Source of the DNA: Eutrigla gurnardus | Taxonomy: Eukaryota; Chordata; Actinopteri; Perciformes; Triglidae | Assembly: GCA_963514095.1 (NCBI GenBank) | Contig: OY741281.1 | Location: forward strand, 12,330,882-12,394,881 | Direction of reading: 5' to 3' | Length of the DNA stretch: 64,000 nucleotides | Shown: piece after piece, positions 25,495 through 34,980 of the stretch | Position numbering within the stretch: position 1 is the stretch's first letter | How the letters are laid out: every line of letters begins with the position of its first letter | Program-made: the position numbers and the translations under genes | The notes under the pieces: generated by a model | Database searches by the model: none | Told to the model about the DNA's origin: nothing | What the model saw: the letters and a program-made list of their open reading frames with translations, nothing else

Positions 25495-25888
25495 CTTCTT
25501 TAAATGTGCTTAGCTAGTCTCTCACTGCACTCGTGACTCTTTGACATTTTGACAATGAGGTCCTTTCTACTCACAGGGCTGTCTGGTTCGCAGTTTATGC
25601 AATGTCTCTAATTACAAGTGGGGGTAATGGCTCCCACTGTTTTCTCGGTGAAGTGCCTAGAGTTGTGTTTGGCTAACCGTTTGTAAGTGTGGGGTGACAG
25701 CAATACACCACCAAATTAAACCTCTCCTTCAGCTTGACCCTGCCACTCATGGCCCCTTCAATGAGTTTGCCTTTTTCCTTTTTCTGTATTTTTAGACGAA
25801 TCATAATTATGGAGCCAATTAGGGGGTCACCTTGAGTTTTAGAAACTACTTGAAAAACATCCTCCTTTTTTATTACGGCAATCGTGTT

Positions 25889-25890
<2 letters not shown>

Positions 25891-25950
<60 letters not shown>
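25891..25950. repeat. (TG)n(TA)n microsatellite
   Basis: About 27 TG units followed by TATATATA. Read on the opposite strand it gives the Thr-His run of a spurious 120-residue ORF. Confidence 0.95.
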
Positions 25951-25952
<2 letters not shown>

Positions 25953-26700
25953 AACATGAGGTTTTCACTGTTTGAGTCTTTGGTGTGAGAGTTCAAGTTT
26001 GAATTATGGTCAATATGGCTGCCACAGACAAACACACATACACATAAAAACCATGCACTGCATTGGAACCGCTGTGCATCATTCGGGTTAAACTGAGGTC
26101 ACCCAGGGCTTCTGAGAATTAGCATTAAGGTTTAATTGATGATTCATAGATGTGCATCATGATTGTATTTGGCTTGCCTGGCAATCTGGAACATGAATTT
26201 GGGATTTATGTCTTTTTTTTTTTCATTTCCATTACATTAACTGATGGTTTTACAATTTGGTCTTTTAGTTAATATGATGATGTATAAGCTCCGCCGTGAT
26301 GCATGTGATCAGCACACATCCAAGCCTTCGCCAGCAGACACTATCAGAGAGGGAGAGAGCTTCCATGATCTTCACACATGGATGACTTCGAGTTACATGA
26401 CCTATATAACATGTTACACGCTCCGCTTGCTCCCCGTGTCTCACCCTAATACAGAAGGGCAGCGCATTACAGGTGTGTAAGCCCCCAATACACGCACACA
26501 TGCACACACACACACAACCACACACACAAAGAGTCATAAACAAGCCTGCCAGCGAGATTATACATATGTATGCATGATCACAAACACAACCTGTCTCTTT
26601 ACCTGCCACAGATCAGGCCCCACAGGACTCACGCACTACTAGGAATTAGCGTGCTGATGTACTGTACTGTACGCGAGTGGTGCTTATCTGGTGGCTGCAG

Positions 26701-26739
26701 TTGTATGTAATTAAAATGAACATCTCAACAGTTTACAAG
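26701..26739 (+). CDS. possible 39-bp cassette exon before exon 5
   Basis: The segment lies between TATCTGGTGGCTGCAG and a near-perfect donor AAG|GTAAGG. It is 13 codons long (LYVIKMNISTVYK) in phase 0 at both ends, so it would insert between exons 4 and 5 without disturbing the frame. The acceptor lacks a strong pyrimidine tract and the composition is AT-rich, so this may be coincidence. Confidence 0.2.
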
Positions 26740-26952
26740 GTAAGGTTCAGGCAGATTTTTAATATGCTCCACGTGGAGGTTTTGATATTGGCTCGTCTCA
26801 TTGAAATAAAGTTACTGATGTGTATTTCCGTGTTGGATTTTTCCCCCACATGTGCCCACCGTCTAGTGTCACACACACTCAACATACCCTACAGTCTACA
26901 GTCCTCTGCTCCCCATTTATAACCACCTCCCTTCATGCTTGTGCTTGATTAG

Positions 26953-27150
26953 GTGGCAGTCTACGACTATATCTGGACAGCGGAAGACCCCTTGGCAGGC
27001 TCTACCACGGATAGTGATCTACCAAGAGAGGGTGCAGCCCTACCGGAGGGCGAGACCAGCACCCACGTGGCGGTCTACACCCTGTACCTGAGTGGGCTGA
27101 AACAAAGATACAGGCACTTCCTCCGACAACCAGACGGGGCTATCATTGAG
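26953..27150 (+). CDS. exon 5 of the visible part: cytosolic tail, 66 codons
   Basis: The acceptor TGCTTGATTAG ends at 26952 and the donor GTGAGA starts at 27151, both in phase 0. The encoded segment begins VAVYDYIWTAEDPLAG, continues with an acidic, Ser/Thr/Gly-rich linker (STTDSDLPREGAALPEGETS) and ends with a structured-looking part (HVAVYTLYLSGLKQRYRHFL, then RQPDGAIIE). The repeated V-A-V-Y motif (VAVYDYIW and VAVYTLYL) suggests two beta strands of one small domain around a flexible loop. No known domain was recognised. Confidence 0.88.
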
Positions 27151-28337
27151 GTGAGATACCAACATATATACTTTAATTTGCAATAAATACATTTGTTTTA
27201 CCCGTTTTACTGCTGGGAACCTGTTATTCAGGGTCAGTGCAACCAGAAGTACATATATGAATTATCTGACCATGAATTAAGTTAGATAGAGTCCATACCA
27301 ACACCAAGGCTGTGCAGTCCTCTAAATCAGCTGAGTTAATAAACAAAAAGAAGCTTTTCATTTGCATATGCATCTTGATCTACCTCTGAATGAGTGCAAC
27401 AAAGACGTAGATTTAACAGCTCATTTACATTTTTGGAAATAGTATTTGTACAAGGTTCTTGTCCAACTTAAGTTTGCATCTGAAGATAAAGAGAGATAGA
27501 GGACAATGGGAGGAAAGGGTGGAGAGATGAGCCGGAGGTTCACAAAACACTCCCTCCTCTCCTCCCTCCTCCTTCTCGGAAGGGTGGGAAGGGGAGAACA
27601 GAAATGGATGCATAAAGTAGCTGCTCATTCTGCTTCCAGAAGAATAAAAAGACAACAGTACAGCTCTGTGGTCTGAAAGGGTGAACAACCATGACAGATC
27701 ATGATTTTTTTTCCTCGGGTAAAACCAAATTTAAAAATGATTTCTTATTTTCAAACACAAAAATGTCAAGATTTGCGCTGAGAAACAAATTATGACTTAT
27801 ACAACTAAATACAAAACTCGCCTTTTTCCTCTGTGGTAATAAAAATTCCTCCACTTCATCGTCTGTTTGACACTTTGTTATGACTTATGATGGAATGTCA
27901 TTTTTGACAGCAAAAAAAAAAGGTACATTACTGCCTGACTGTGCTGTACAATGTTTTTTTTTATTATTGCAACTTCATATTTAGCTCCTTGTCCTTCAAG
28001 CGTCTGCAAGACAGGCAGGTCAGAAACACACTGATTAACAGATTGTTTCCCAATTAGAAGAAGTGCTTCGTGACTCCTGCTGCAGTAGCGAGAAGCCATT
28101 TCTTTCCTCAATCATTCTGTCAGTCGCCCAAGAGCAACCTGGATCATCCCAACGAAATTAATATTTTGATGTTTGAATGTCAGAGGAGTGAGAGAGGAGG
28201 AGGGGGGGTTATAGGCGCTAACAATTAGCTCTGAGGCTCTTTTGCGTTCTAATGGTTCTCCGTCATAATTTGAGTGATGGTGAGCTTATGTGAGTAAACA
28301 CACAGCATGGTATATTTATTACTGTGTCGCACTGTCT

Positions 28338-28339
<2 letters not shown>

Positions 28340-28370
<31 letters not shown>
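28340..28370. repeat. (TG)n microsatellite
   Basis: A clean run of about 15 TG units. Confidence 0.95.
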
Positions 28371-28371
<1 letters not shown>

Positions 28372-28749
28372 ATGTAGCCTCTAGACCTGTGCATAGCAGA
28401 TGAGACATCTGGGTGGATAGTTCAGAGCCAAACAGCACACACTCATTGACACAGACAAACACACACAGATCTTCACTTCCTGTGGGAAGAAAAAAAACAA
28501 AACAAAAAACGTGTTATGGTATACGTGCAAAAAGAAACAACCCATAAACACACGAATGCAGATGCTGACACAAATTTACTACACCAATAACCCCGGCACG
28601 CAAAACACAAGCTCACTCAGAGTAACAGAGTGAATTCCTGACGTTTTCTGCTACGCAAAATCATTTCTACTGTGCTGACTCTCCATTCTTTGAAATCTGT
28701 TTCATAGAGACCACCTTAAGTGAAAGATAGGTGTTACTGTCCTTAGAAA

Positions 28750-28752
<3 letters not shown>

Positions 28753-28781
<29 letters not shown>
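28753..28781. repeat. (CA)n microsatellite
   Basis: A clean run of about 14 CA units, about 380 bp from the TG tract at 28340 and opposite in orientation to it. Confidence 0.95.
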
Positions 28782-31700
28782 TTTCTGTCTGTTGCTTCTG
28801 TCTTTTCTCTCACACACTGTGTCCCTTGGGTGTTGCTGTCTGTTCCTTGCAACTTAACAGGCAGGGACCTCCAGTAGCAAAGAGACGCCGATGGCATCCT
28901 CTTTCACCCACTGGTAGTGGGGAGCGATAACGCCGATGCTCAGCATCGCCGAGAGAGCACCATGCCATTCCCCTTCGCCTCGCAGCGTGGACCCCCGCTT
29001 TACATATTCAAAACTAATCCTCCCCTGAATATATAGACTGGTTTTATGTATAGAGCAAGATCCAGGAATCACCAAAGGGCATCCCCAGCACTCGGAAGAA
29101 CACTTGAGCTGATTTTATTAGTGCTTTATATAATTCTGGCAGCGATACACACACTGCGACAGGGTGCTGTGTACAAACTGGCCTTCAGATGTAAGGTGAC
29201 AGCTCCTCAGAGAGAAATAACAGCCGCGCAGGCACTTTGACAAAAATTAAATAGATAAAAAAAAAATATAGAATGAAATAGAAAGATGCTGCGCTATGAG
29301 ATGCAGTGACCACAGTAATGTGGAGAATCCCCCCCTGCTCTTAGATTTATGTCATTTTAAAGCAATTTTATGGGTTTTCCTGTACAGGCTTATTACTTTA
29401 TTCACTTATCCAAATAATAGCATGTGTTATGGTGATGTGGTTCACTGCTGTGTTACTAGACCAACGCGTTCCAAAATACGTAGAACAAATCCGGTTTCAG
29501 CAATAAAAAATAAATACATTTTATTTTGTTTTACTTTCAGCCAAATATGCTACTTTTGTTTTCAATTTAGAACACCTACGCACACGTAGTAATTAATAGC
29601 AGCATCTACAGCAATCAATTCTACCATGCTGTTGAACATCAGTGTATATGATACTTGAAATAGGAGAAAAACAGTGAAAAACCCTTCATTCTACTGTGTA
29701 TTAAACTGACTCTATTCTGTCCCAGTTAGTTAAAAGACTAATCCTACTTAAGAAGTCTGTTTCCATTTACTGAGGAAATATTGACGGACGGATCATTTCC
29801 TTTAAAGAGCTCTGTTTTCTCAGGTAGTGTCCTGGACACGAATGCCCCGGAGGACTCGCTCCTCCCTTAGACTAACATGACCATAGCTCCGGGGGCCAGC
29901 TGCTCTGCAAAATACCCACAAATTTACATCCAAAATGTGTCTAAACGAACGCATTAAAAAGCAAGTCCTGGAAGAAGTGCCCTGAGCTATAGACACTGTT
30001 AGACACTGTTTGAACGTAACAGAACAGCGAGGTGTGTCCTGTTTGACTTGCTGGAGAGTGAAGAAACGGAGCAAGAGTCATGAGAAACTAAATATTTTGG
30101 TTGTTTATTCAGCCATTATTGAAGGAGCAATGTTGACTGAAAGTTTTATCTTTCCGCGTTGCGTCGTTAGCAAGAAGTAGGAACGCAGTGGAAGGAGTTG
30201 TGGGTGTGTAGTTAAAAATATAACGATAATGAAGTCTTTATTGAGTTGCATATTGAATTCTGTTTAAAGAAAGTTAATATTAATGATCCATCATATGCTC
30301 TCATTCGGCGTGTTGCCCGAGGCAGGTGTTTGTAATATTGACCATGTTGAAGGAATCTTCTAGCTGAATCGCAACAATACAAAAAAGTTAAAGCTACGTT
30401 CCCATCAGTGTGCTCCAATAAAAGACATTAAAGGTAAAGTGAGGTGTAGCTTTTCAAACACTCATTACCTATAAACAGATGTTCCCCAGCTGCCAACTCG
30501 CAAAATGCACTGCTGACAACAACTGTTAGGGCCGAAATTATGCAGGGAAATGCATCTATATAACCTAGGACCTTCAGAGAAGGCCTCATAACCACTCTGT
30601 CTGAGGAAACAAGATGGCTGATGAAGAAATTAATGCAGGCAAAGTCATTATCTTCCCTCCTAAAACCACAGTGGGTTTATGTCCCCCTGTGTCGTTTTTT
30701 CTCCGGGGCTAGCATTTAAGTGTCGATGGACTTATAAAAAGATAGGACAAGCCAACTGTGCCCCTTTTGTCTCCTTTCCTCCATATGGGAGGCAGCAGCA
30801 TATGCAAGAACTGGCTCAGCTTCTGTAAAACTTCCATTAAAGATGCACAACTAAGGCTCTGCCAGCTTGAATATTACCTCTCTCCGCAAATTATTTATGG
30901 CTCGGAAAAAACGCTGATGATGAGCATCTCCAGCGACTTGTATAAATAAAAACACTTTTCTCGGCAATTTCAGCTGTGCTTTTTTTCTTCCTCCCCCTTT
31001 TTTTGGGGAGGGGGGGATGTGCTTAACCATTTGTAGAAACAAAAGGTATGCAGTTTATTCACATAGCAAGTTTTTAACTGTACGGCATTTAATTATCTTA
31101 ACCTCAGCAGGGAGGACTGTGTTGTATTATGCATGACTTGTTTAATTAAGGAGAGGATATCCCCTTATAGTTTGTAGATTTTTATAATAACAGTGACAAA
31201 GCTGATAAATACGATGATAATAATGACAGATGACGGCGATCGGGAGGATATGAGAAATGGGAGGCAGAGCGCGGAGGATGGCGCTTTCACGAGGGACACC
31301 TCATCATCATGATACGCCATCAAATCTCTCATTAACAAGGAGCCTTTGTCTTGCCTTTGCATGACTCAGCCCGGCGCCTGCCTGCACATGACGACAACCA
31401 CGACGACTCCTCGCCGGACCAATATTGACCTAATTCAGCATTCAGAGAATATGAAGAAGTTAACCTTTGGAAAAAAGGAGAAGAAAAAAAAAAAAACACC
31501 TTGCAGCAACATTAATTGACAAACCGCATCAATTCTCCCTCCTACCCCTCTTTTGTAATTACTCTGCCGCACATTTGATTGCCGCTGCGGAGCCGAGGAC
31601 CCACGCTTCATTTGCCGTGAGGTCATCGGCAGCCCTCAGAAATATGAATATGATTTATACAGGAAGTGAGCGTGCTCTGTATGCGGTGTGTGCGCGGCCT

Positions 31701-32543
31701 TTTCTGCACGTAGTGTGTGTGTGTGTGACAATGAGAGACAGAGCAAGAGAGAGAGAGGGGGGGGGGGGATGTCCTTGGCTTCATACTGTATGTTGCATGA
31801 GGAGATTAATGCCTCCCTGGCAGCCATATCTGCTTAGCAGGAGGACTTCTCCAAAGTACACCGCATGTAATTATCTGGCAAGTTTATACTAGTTTTAGAT
31901 AAAGAAGCACTCTGGCACATTTTTTTTTTCTTCAAGTTTGCTCAATTGCTGCTCTATCTGTGTAATTTGCAACTTTAGAAAAGTGCCAGCCTACCTTTTG
32001 ACTACTGTTATGAAATAGTTGAAGAAGCATGGAAAGAATGCTGAAGTCATTTTAACCCAACATTATATTACATTTCTGGTGAGTGTATTTCTCCGTGTAT
32101 CCATACAGTCTTTAGACAAACTTGCCAGCTATCATTTCATTATGGTTCATAGCGGTGCGATTTGAGTTGTATTTCGTACATCACTGTATTAAAGTAGGCC
32201 AACCCGGAGTAGTGAGAGCCGTTTCCCCTCTGGGACTGGAGGTAGTGTGTCATATAAAGTCTCCATTTCTGCTTCTCCTCCAAGTTCACTCTTAAGCAAC
32301 AGGACAGAAGTCGAGACTGTGCATGACAACACGACTCGCAGGCCTCGAGGAAAATAGCAGTTCTCCTGCCAATCTCAGTCACTGTCATCCAAGTTCAACC
32401 TGTACTTTGAGATGCCTGATGCATGTGGCCCCTGGGGTCTCCAGAAACGCTTGTTGGACTGTTCATTTGTTTGTGGTGCTTCCGTTCGTGTTGCCTTGCT
32501 GACGCCACACGCGTGTGGGTTTTGTTTTTTTTTTTTCCTGAAG

Positions 32544-32682
32544 GTGATTGGTGACGTGGAAGGGGTGGACAATCCATCCGGGAAGGTGCCCTGCACAGGT
32601 CAGGGCTCAGCCAATCAGAGAGAGAACAAGGAAGGGGGGAGCGCTCTACGCCAGCTACGGAAACGGAAGAAACTTTTTGGGC
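32544..32682 (+). CDS. exon 6 of the visible part: basic tail
   Basis: The acceptor CTGAAG ends at 32543 after a strong pyrimidine tract, in phase 0. Forty-six codons plus one base (C) precede the donor GTGAGT at 32683. The exon encodes VIGDVEGVDNPSGK, a Gly/Asn/Gln-rich linker and a strongly basic end (LRQLRKRKKLFG). The basic cluster could be a nuclear-localisation-like or phosphoinositide-binding patch (inference). DNPSG is the only NPx-type motif in the visible tail and lacks the aromatic residue of a classical NPxY/F site. About 61% of its codons end in G or C. Confidence 0.85.
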
Positions 32683-32689
32683 GTGAGTG

Positions 32690-32742
<53 letters not shown>

Positions 32743-32827
32743 ACCCTTTTACCTGTGCAAACCTCTTCCCTGCCTGCTGTTTGCTTAGCAAAATTTACAG
32801 TTTCATGGGGTTGTTTGGTTCCCTCAG
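32683..32827 (+). other. 145-bp intron containing a (CA)n microsatellite
   Basis: The donor is GTGAGT. The acceptor most likely ends at 32827 (GGTTCCCTCAG). Two other AGs, ending at 32788 (CTGCTGTTTGCTTAG) and 32800 (AAATTTACAG), lie exactly 39 and 27 bases upstream, and all three open the same frame. About one third of the intron is the CA repeat at 32692-32739. The intron contains no stop in the frame that runs on from exon 6. Confidence 0.7.
32692..32739. repeat. (CA)n microsatellite inside the last intron
   Basis: About 24 uninterrupted CA units start 9 bases after the splice donor. Confidence 0.97.
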
Positions 32828-32901
32828 GGTGCCATCGTGTCGAGCCAGTAGGGGGAAGTGGGTGTGGCTCCAGTTTTGCACTGCAAGACCTCAACCAATG
32901 A
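32828..32901 (+). CDS. proximal terminal exon: C-terminus and stop
   Basis: After GGTTCCCTCAG the first two bases (GG) complete an Arg codon with the C at 32682. The frame then runs 23 codons (CHRVEPVGGSGCGSSFALQD then LNQ) to TGA at 32899-32901. The phase fit is exact. Only about 48% of codons here end in G or C, lower than in exons 5 and 6, so the coding status is less certain than for the upstream exons. If either upstream acceptor (32788 or 32800) is used, the tail gains 13 or 9 residues. Confidence 0.6.
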
Positions 32902-33360
32902 CAGCAAAGCAAAAGGAGAGAGGTAGCTGGACCCGAAACGAATGTAAGACGCTCATCAACCGTCAGTTTGACTTGAAGCAGTTATAATATCTCTTGAATC
33001 ATTTGTGCTCTTTGTGTAGTTGTGGGATTAAAATATCAAAAACTAGCCTTTTCTTTATTGTAAGTAGCTCAGCACGGATTCAAATATGCTGTGTTGCTGC
33101 CATCAGCTGTACAATTTGGTATGTAAGATCTCATTAACTTTTCAAGAGCTTTTTTTCAGTAGTAAAACATGTATGTGTGTACTGTAACACTTTCTGTACC
33201 TTTAAGAACACGCTTCATGCGGTGTTGTCGAATGTTGAGTCATCGGAATAGTAGCAACCGAAAACACATTTTGCAAATGATGTTGTTCTGGCGTCCCTCA
33301 GCAAGTAAACATAAATAGTATGAAGTAATTATATCCCAATAAACAATGTTCAGCAACACT
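32902..33360 (+). other. likely 3' untranslated region of the proximal isoform
   Basis: This sequence after the TGA at 32901 is AT-rich and non-repetitive. It contains two possible cleavage signals, ATTAAA at 33027-33032 and AATAAA at 33338-33343. I see no further coding sequence in the frame. An alternative frame stays open to 32987. Confidence 0.45.
33338..33343 (+). terminator. candidate polyadenylation signal AATAAA
   Basis: The canonical hexamer lies about 440 bp after the proximal stop, with TG-containing sequence (ACTTGTAATGAATGCGGG) about 15 bases downstream that could serve as the downstream element. A weaker ATTAAA lies at 33027-33032. Confidence 0.4.
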
Positions 33361-34949
33361 TGTAATGAATGCGGGTCATTAGAAGTTGTTCAGCGCTGCC
33401 TCAACACGATGAGAGATGAAGATTCTAAAAGTCACTAATCAGAACACGAGTGATAAAATATCAATATTGGCCTCACATTAAGCAGGATAATATTCAGGCC
33501 AGCTTGATTTGTATTGAATATGTGTCTGCTAGCCGGTGCTCAGTGTAATGAAGTGGCTCACAAATCAGGCCGTAATGGCTGCCTACTTACACATATTGCT
33601 TAATTAAAGGTTGTGAGCTTATTAGCATGTGTCTCTGGCACAGGGCGCGGGGAGATGGGAACCGGGACTGATGTCGTTGAGGGCCAGGCTTTAAAGGTTT
33701 TATAGATAGCTAACCTATCATACTAAAGCCCCCCCCCCCCCCTAAAATCGGATCTTAATAACCTGTCATTTTCATTGACGATGATTCGTCTTTATGGGCA
33801 GCCATTACAGATCAACTTCTGGGTCTTGTTTGATGGCGGTGATGGCGGCCATTCGTGCCCGTCATTATCAGAAACACACCTGACTTTGGCCTTGAGGTTG
33901 CTCCTCACCTCCATGTTTAAACCATCACAGCCGTGGCCCGAGGGGTGCACAGTGCATATGGGCACACATTCTCTCTCTCTCAAACACACACACCTGATAC
34001 CTCTGTTTCTGATCCTGCGGGGCTCTGATGGAATAGACACGTGCCTTCCCACACCTAACAAATTTAAAAGGAATTAGTCGATATTTTTTTTAGATTTATT
34101 ACTCCATCGGCAAAAATAAAATGAGGAAGGCGCAACATGTTAGCATAATTCAACGGGGAATTCATCGATTATATGTCCGCCGTGTGCAAACGCTCAACAG
34201 ATAATGACATTTTGTTTAATTTGTTGTATTTCCAGCATTGGCAGGATGTGTTAGACCCTTGTGTTGCATCCTGTCCTTCTGTCTGCCTTTGACACTAGCC
34301 AGAACCTATAGAGCTAATGTGCTCCAATTAGAGATCACTCCATTAACAGTGACAGTGCTACACCCCCCAATTCAATCAGCCCCCTAATGAACATTAAGCA
34401 GAGATTCTGCCTCTCAGAGATGACAGCAAGCTCTTCTCTCTCTCTCCATGTGTCCTACTTTACTACCTCTCTCCCCTATATATGTATTATCCTCTTACAT
34501 GACTCTCTTGTCCTTTTTAATACCCATGTATATCATTTTATTATTATGTGCAACAGGATGTTGGTCTCAGAAACAAAATCAATATATCTCTGGTCTTGTA
34601 TCAGTTTTGAATTGTTAATACTTTTATAAAATTCCATATTTTTTTAATGAAGGTTTTTTTTTCTCTGTCATGTTTGATGTTTTCTGAGAGTTTCAGTTTA
34701 TCATCATCAAAACAATACCCTCTGCGATGTTTTCCAACTGGGGGGCAGAGAGGGTGCAGATACAACGGGGGGGGGCAAAGGTATTTCAGTGGTTCAAATA
34801 TTTGATTGTTAATGACAAACACCATTTCACCACAATTTAAATTTCAAATTGATCCCTGGGAGCAATTATTTCTGGGGGAGCGAAAACGTGCCGCGAGGTC
34901 TCTGCTCCCCACATTTGCTGATTTAAGTTAAAAGAAAACCTTTTTGCAG
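33361..34949. other. non-coding stretch between the proximal 3' end and the first distal exon candidate
   Basis: AT-rich sequence with an enhancer-like block at about 33480-33680 (AATCAGGCCGTAATGG, TTGCTTAATTAAAGG), a C homopolymer at about 33730-33742 and a good-looking but unpaired acceptor at 34242 (TTGTTGTATTTCCAG). The exon needed to link exon 6 (ends in phase 1) to the segment at 34950 (enters in phase 2) would have to lie here, if that link exists. I could not find a convincing one. Confidence 0.5.
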
Positions 34950-34980
34950 AGCTATCATAAGGGAGCTGCAACTTTTTGAA
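34950..34980 (+). CDS. candidate distal exon D1, 31 bp
   Basis: The segment is bounded by a good acceptor (AACCTTTTTGCAG) and a consensus donor (GAA|GTAAGT). Only one of the three frames is open: one base followed by ten codons (AIIRELQLFE). It enters in phase 2 and leaves in phase 0, which matches the next candidate at 37448. It is very short and has no codon bias, so it depends on its splice sites and on the phase fit. Confidence 0.35.

Larger units (their letters stand above)
11316..26952 (+). other. long intron, 15.6 kb
   Basis: The borders are GTAAGC at 11316 and TGCTTGATTAG ending at 26952. Phase 0 on both sides lets exons 4 and 5 join directly. The intron contains enhancer-like AT-rich blocks (see 12840-13780), microsatellites, a hAT-like remnant near 17.8-18.1 kb, a strongly C-skewed patch (22260-22640) and one small possible cassette exon (26701-26739). 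Between these I see no gene. The ORFs of 60-180 residues here are derived from CA/TG repeats or are unsupported. Confidence 0.75.
27151..32543 (+). other. intron, 5.4 kb
   Basis: The donor is GTGAGA and the acceptor follows a long T-rich tract (TTTTTTTTTTTTCCTGAAG). The intron contains (TG)n at 28340-28370, (CA)n at 28753-28781 and AT-rich unique DNA. A stretch at about 29800-30440 may be an old repeat: it has a short tandem AGACACTGTT duplication at 29991-30010 and an AATAAAAGAC-like end, but no clear termini were found. Blocks at 30870-31350 and 31540-31660 look enhancer-like. No exon is supported. Confidence 0.75.
3911..32901 (+). other. 3' part of a multi-pass membrane protein gene (possible ofcc1/ojoplano), 7 exons
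   Basis: Seven exons with GT-AG borders join without a frame break into the last 412 residues of a protein whose N-terminus lies upstream of the window. Membrane segments are predicted at visible residues about 49-69, 109-129, 145-168 and 199-222. They are followed by about 190 hydrophilic residues ending in a basic cluster (RQLRKRKK) and a short Gly/Ser-rich tail. Introns range from 145 bp to 15.6 kb. I do not recognise a named domain. The vertebrate gene ofcc1 (ojoplano in medaka, described as a novel transmembrane protein needed for optic-cup folding) fits the membrane character, the large introns and the non-coding desert beyond the 3' end. This identity is inference only. Meckelin and polycystins were considered and do not match. 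Confidence 0.85.

Noticed and set aside
3911..32901. Meckelin (TMEM67) or polycystin as the identity of the membrane protein
   Set aside because: The C-terminal helices and tail motifs do not resemble what I know of either family, and the genomic setting with a large desert does not fit tmem67.
32412..32987. 191-residue + strand ORF
   Set aside because: It joins an intron end, exon 6 and a CA-repeat intron in one frame. Only exon 6 within it is supported, although the retained-intron reading is noted as a finding.
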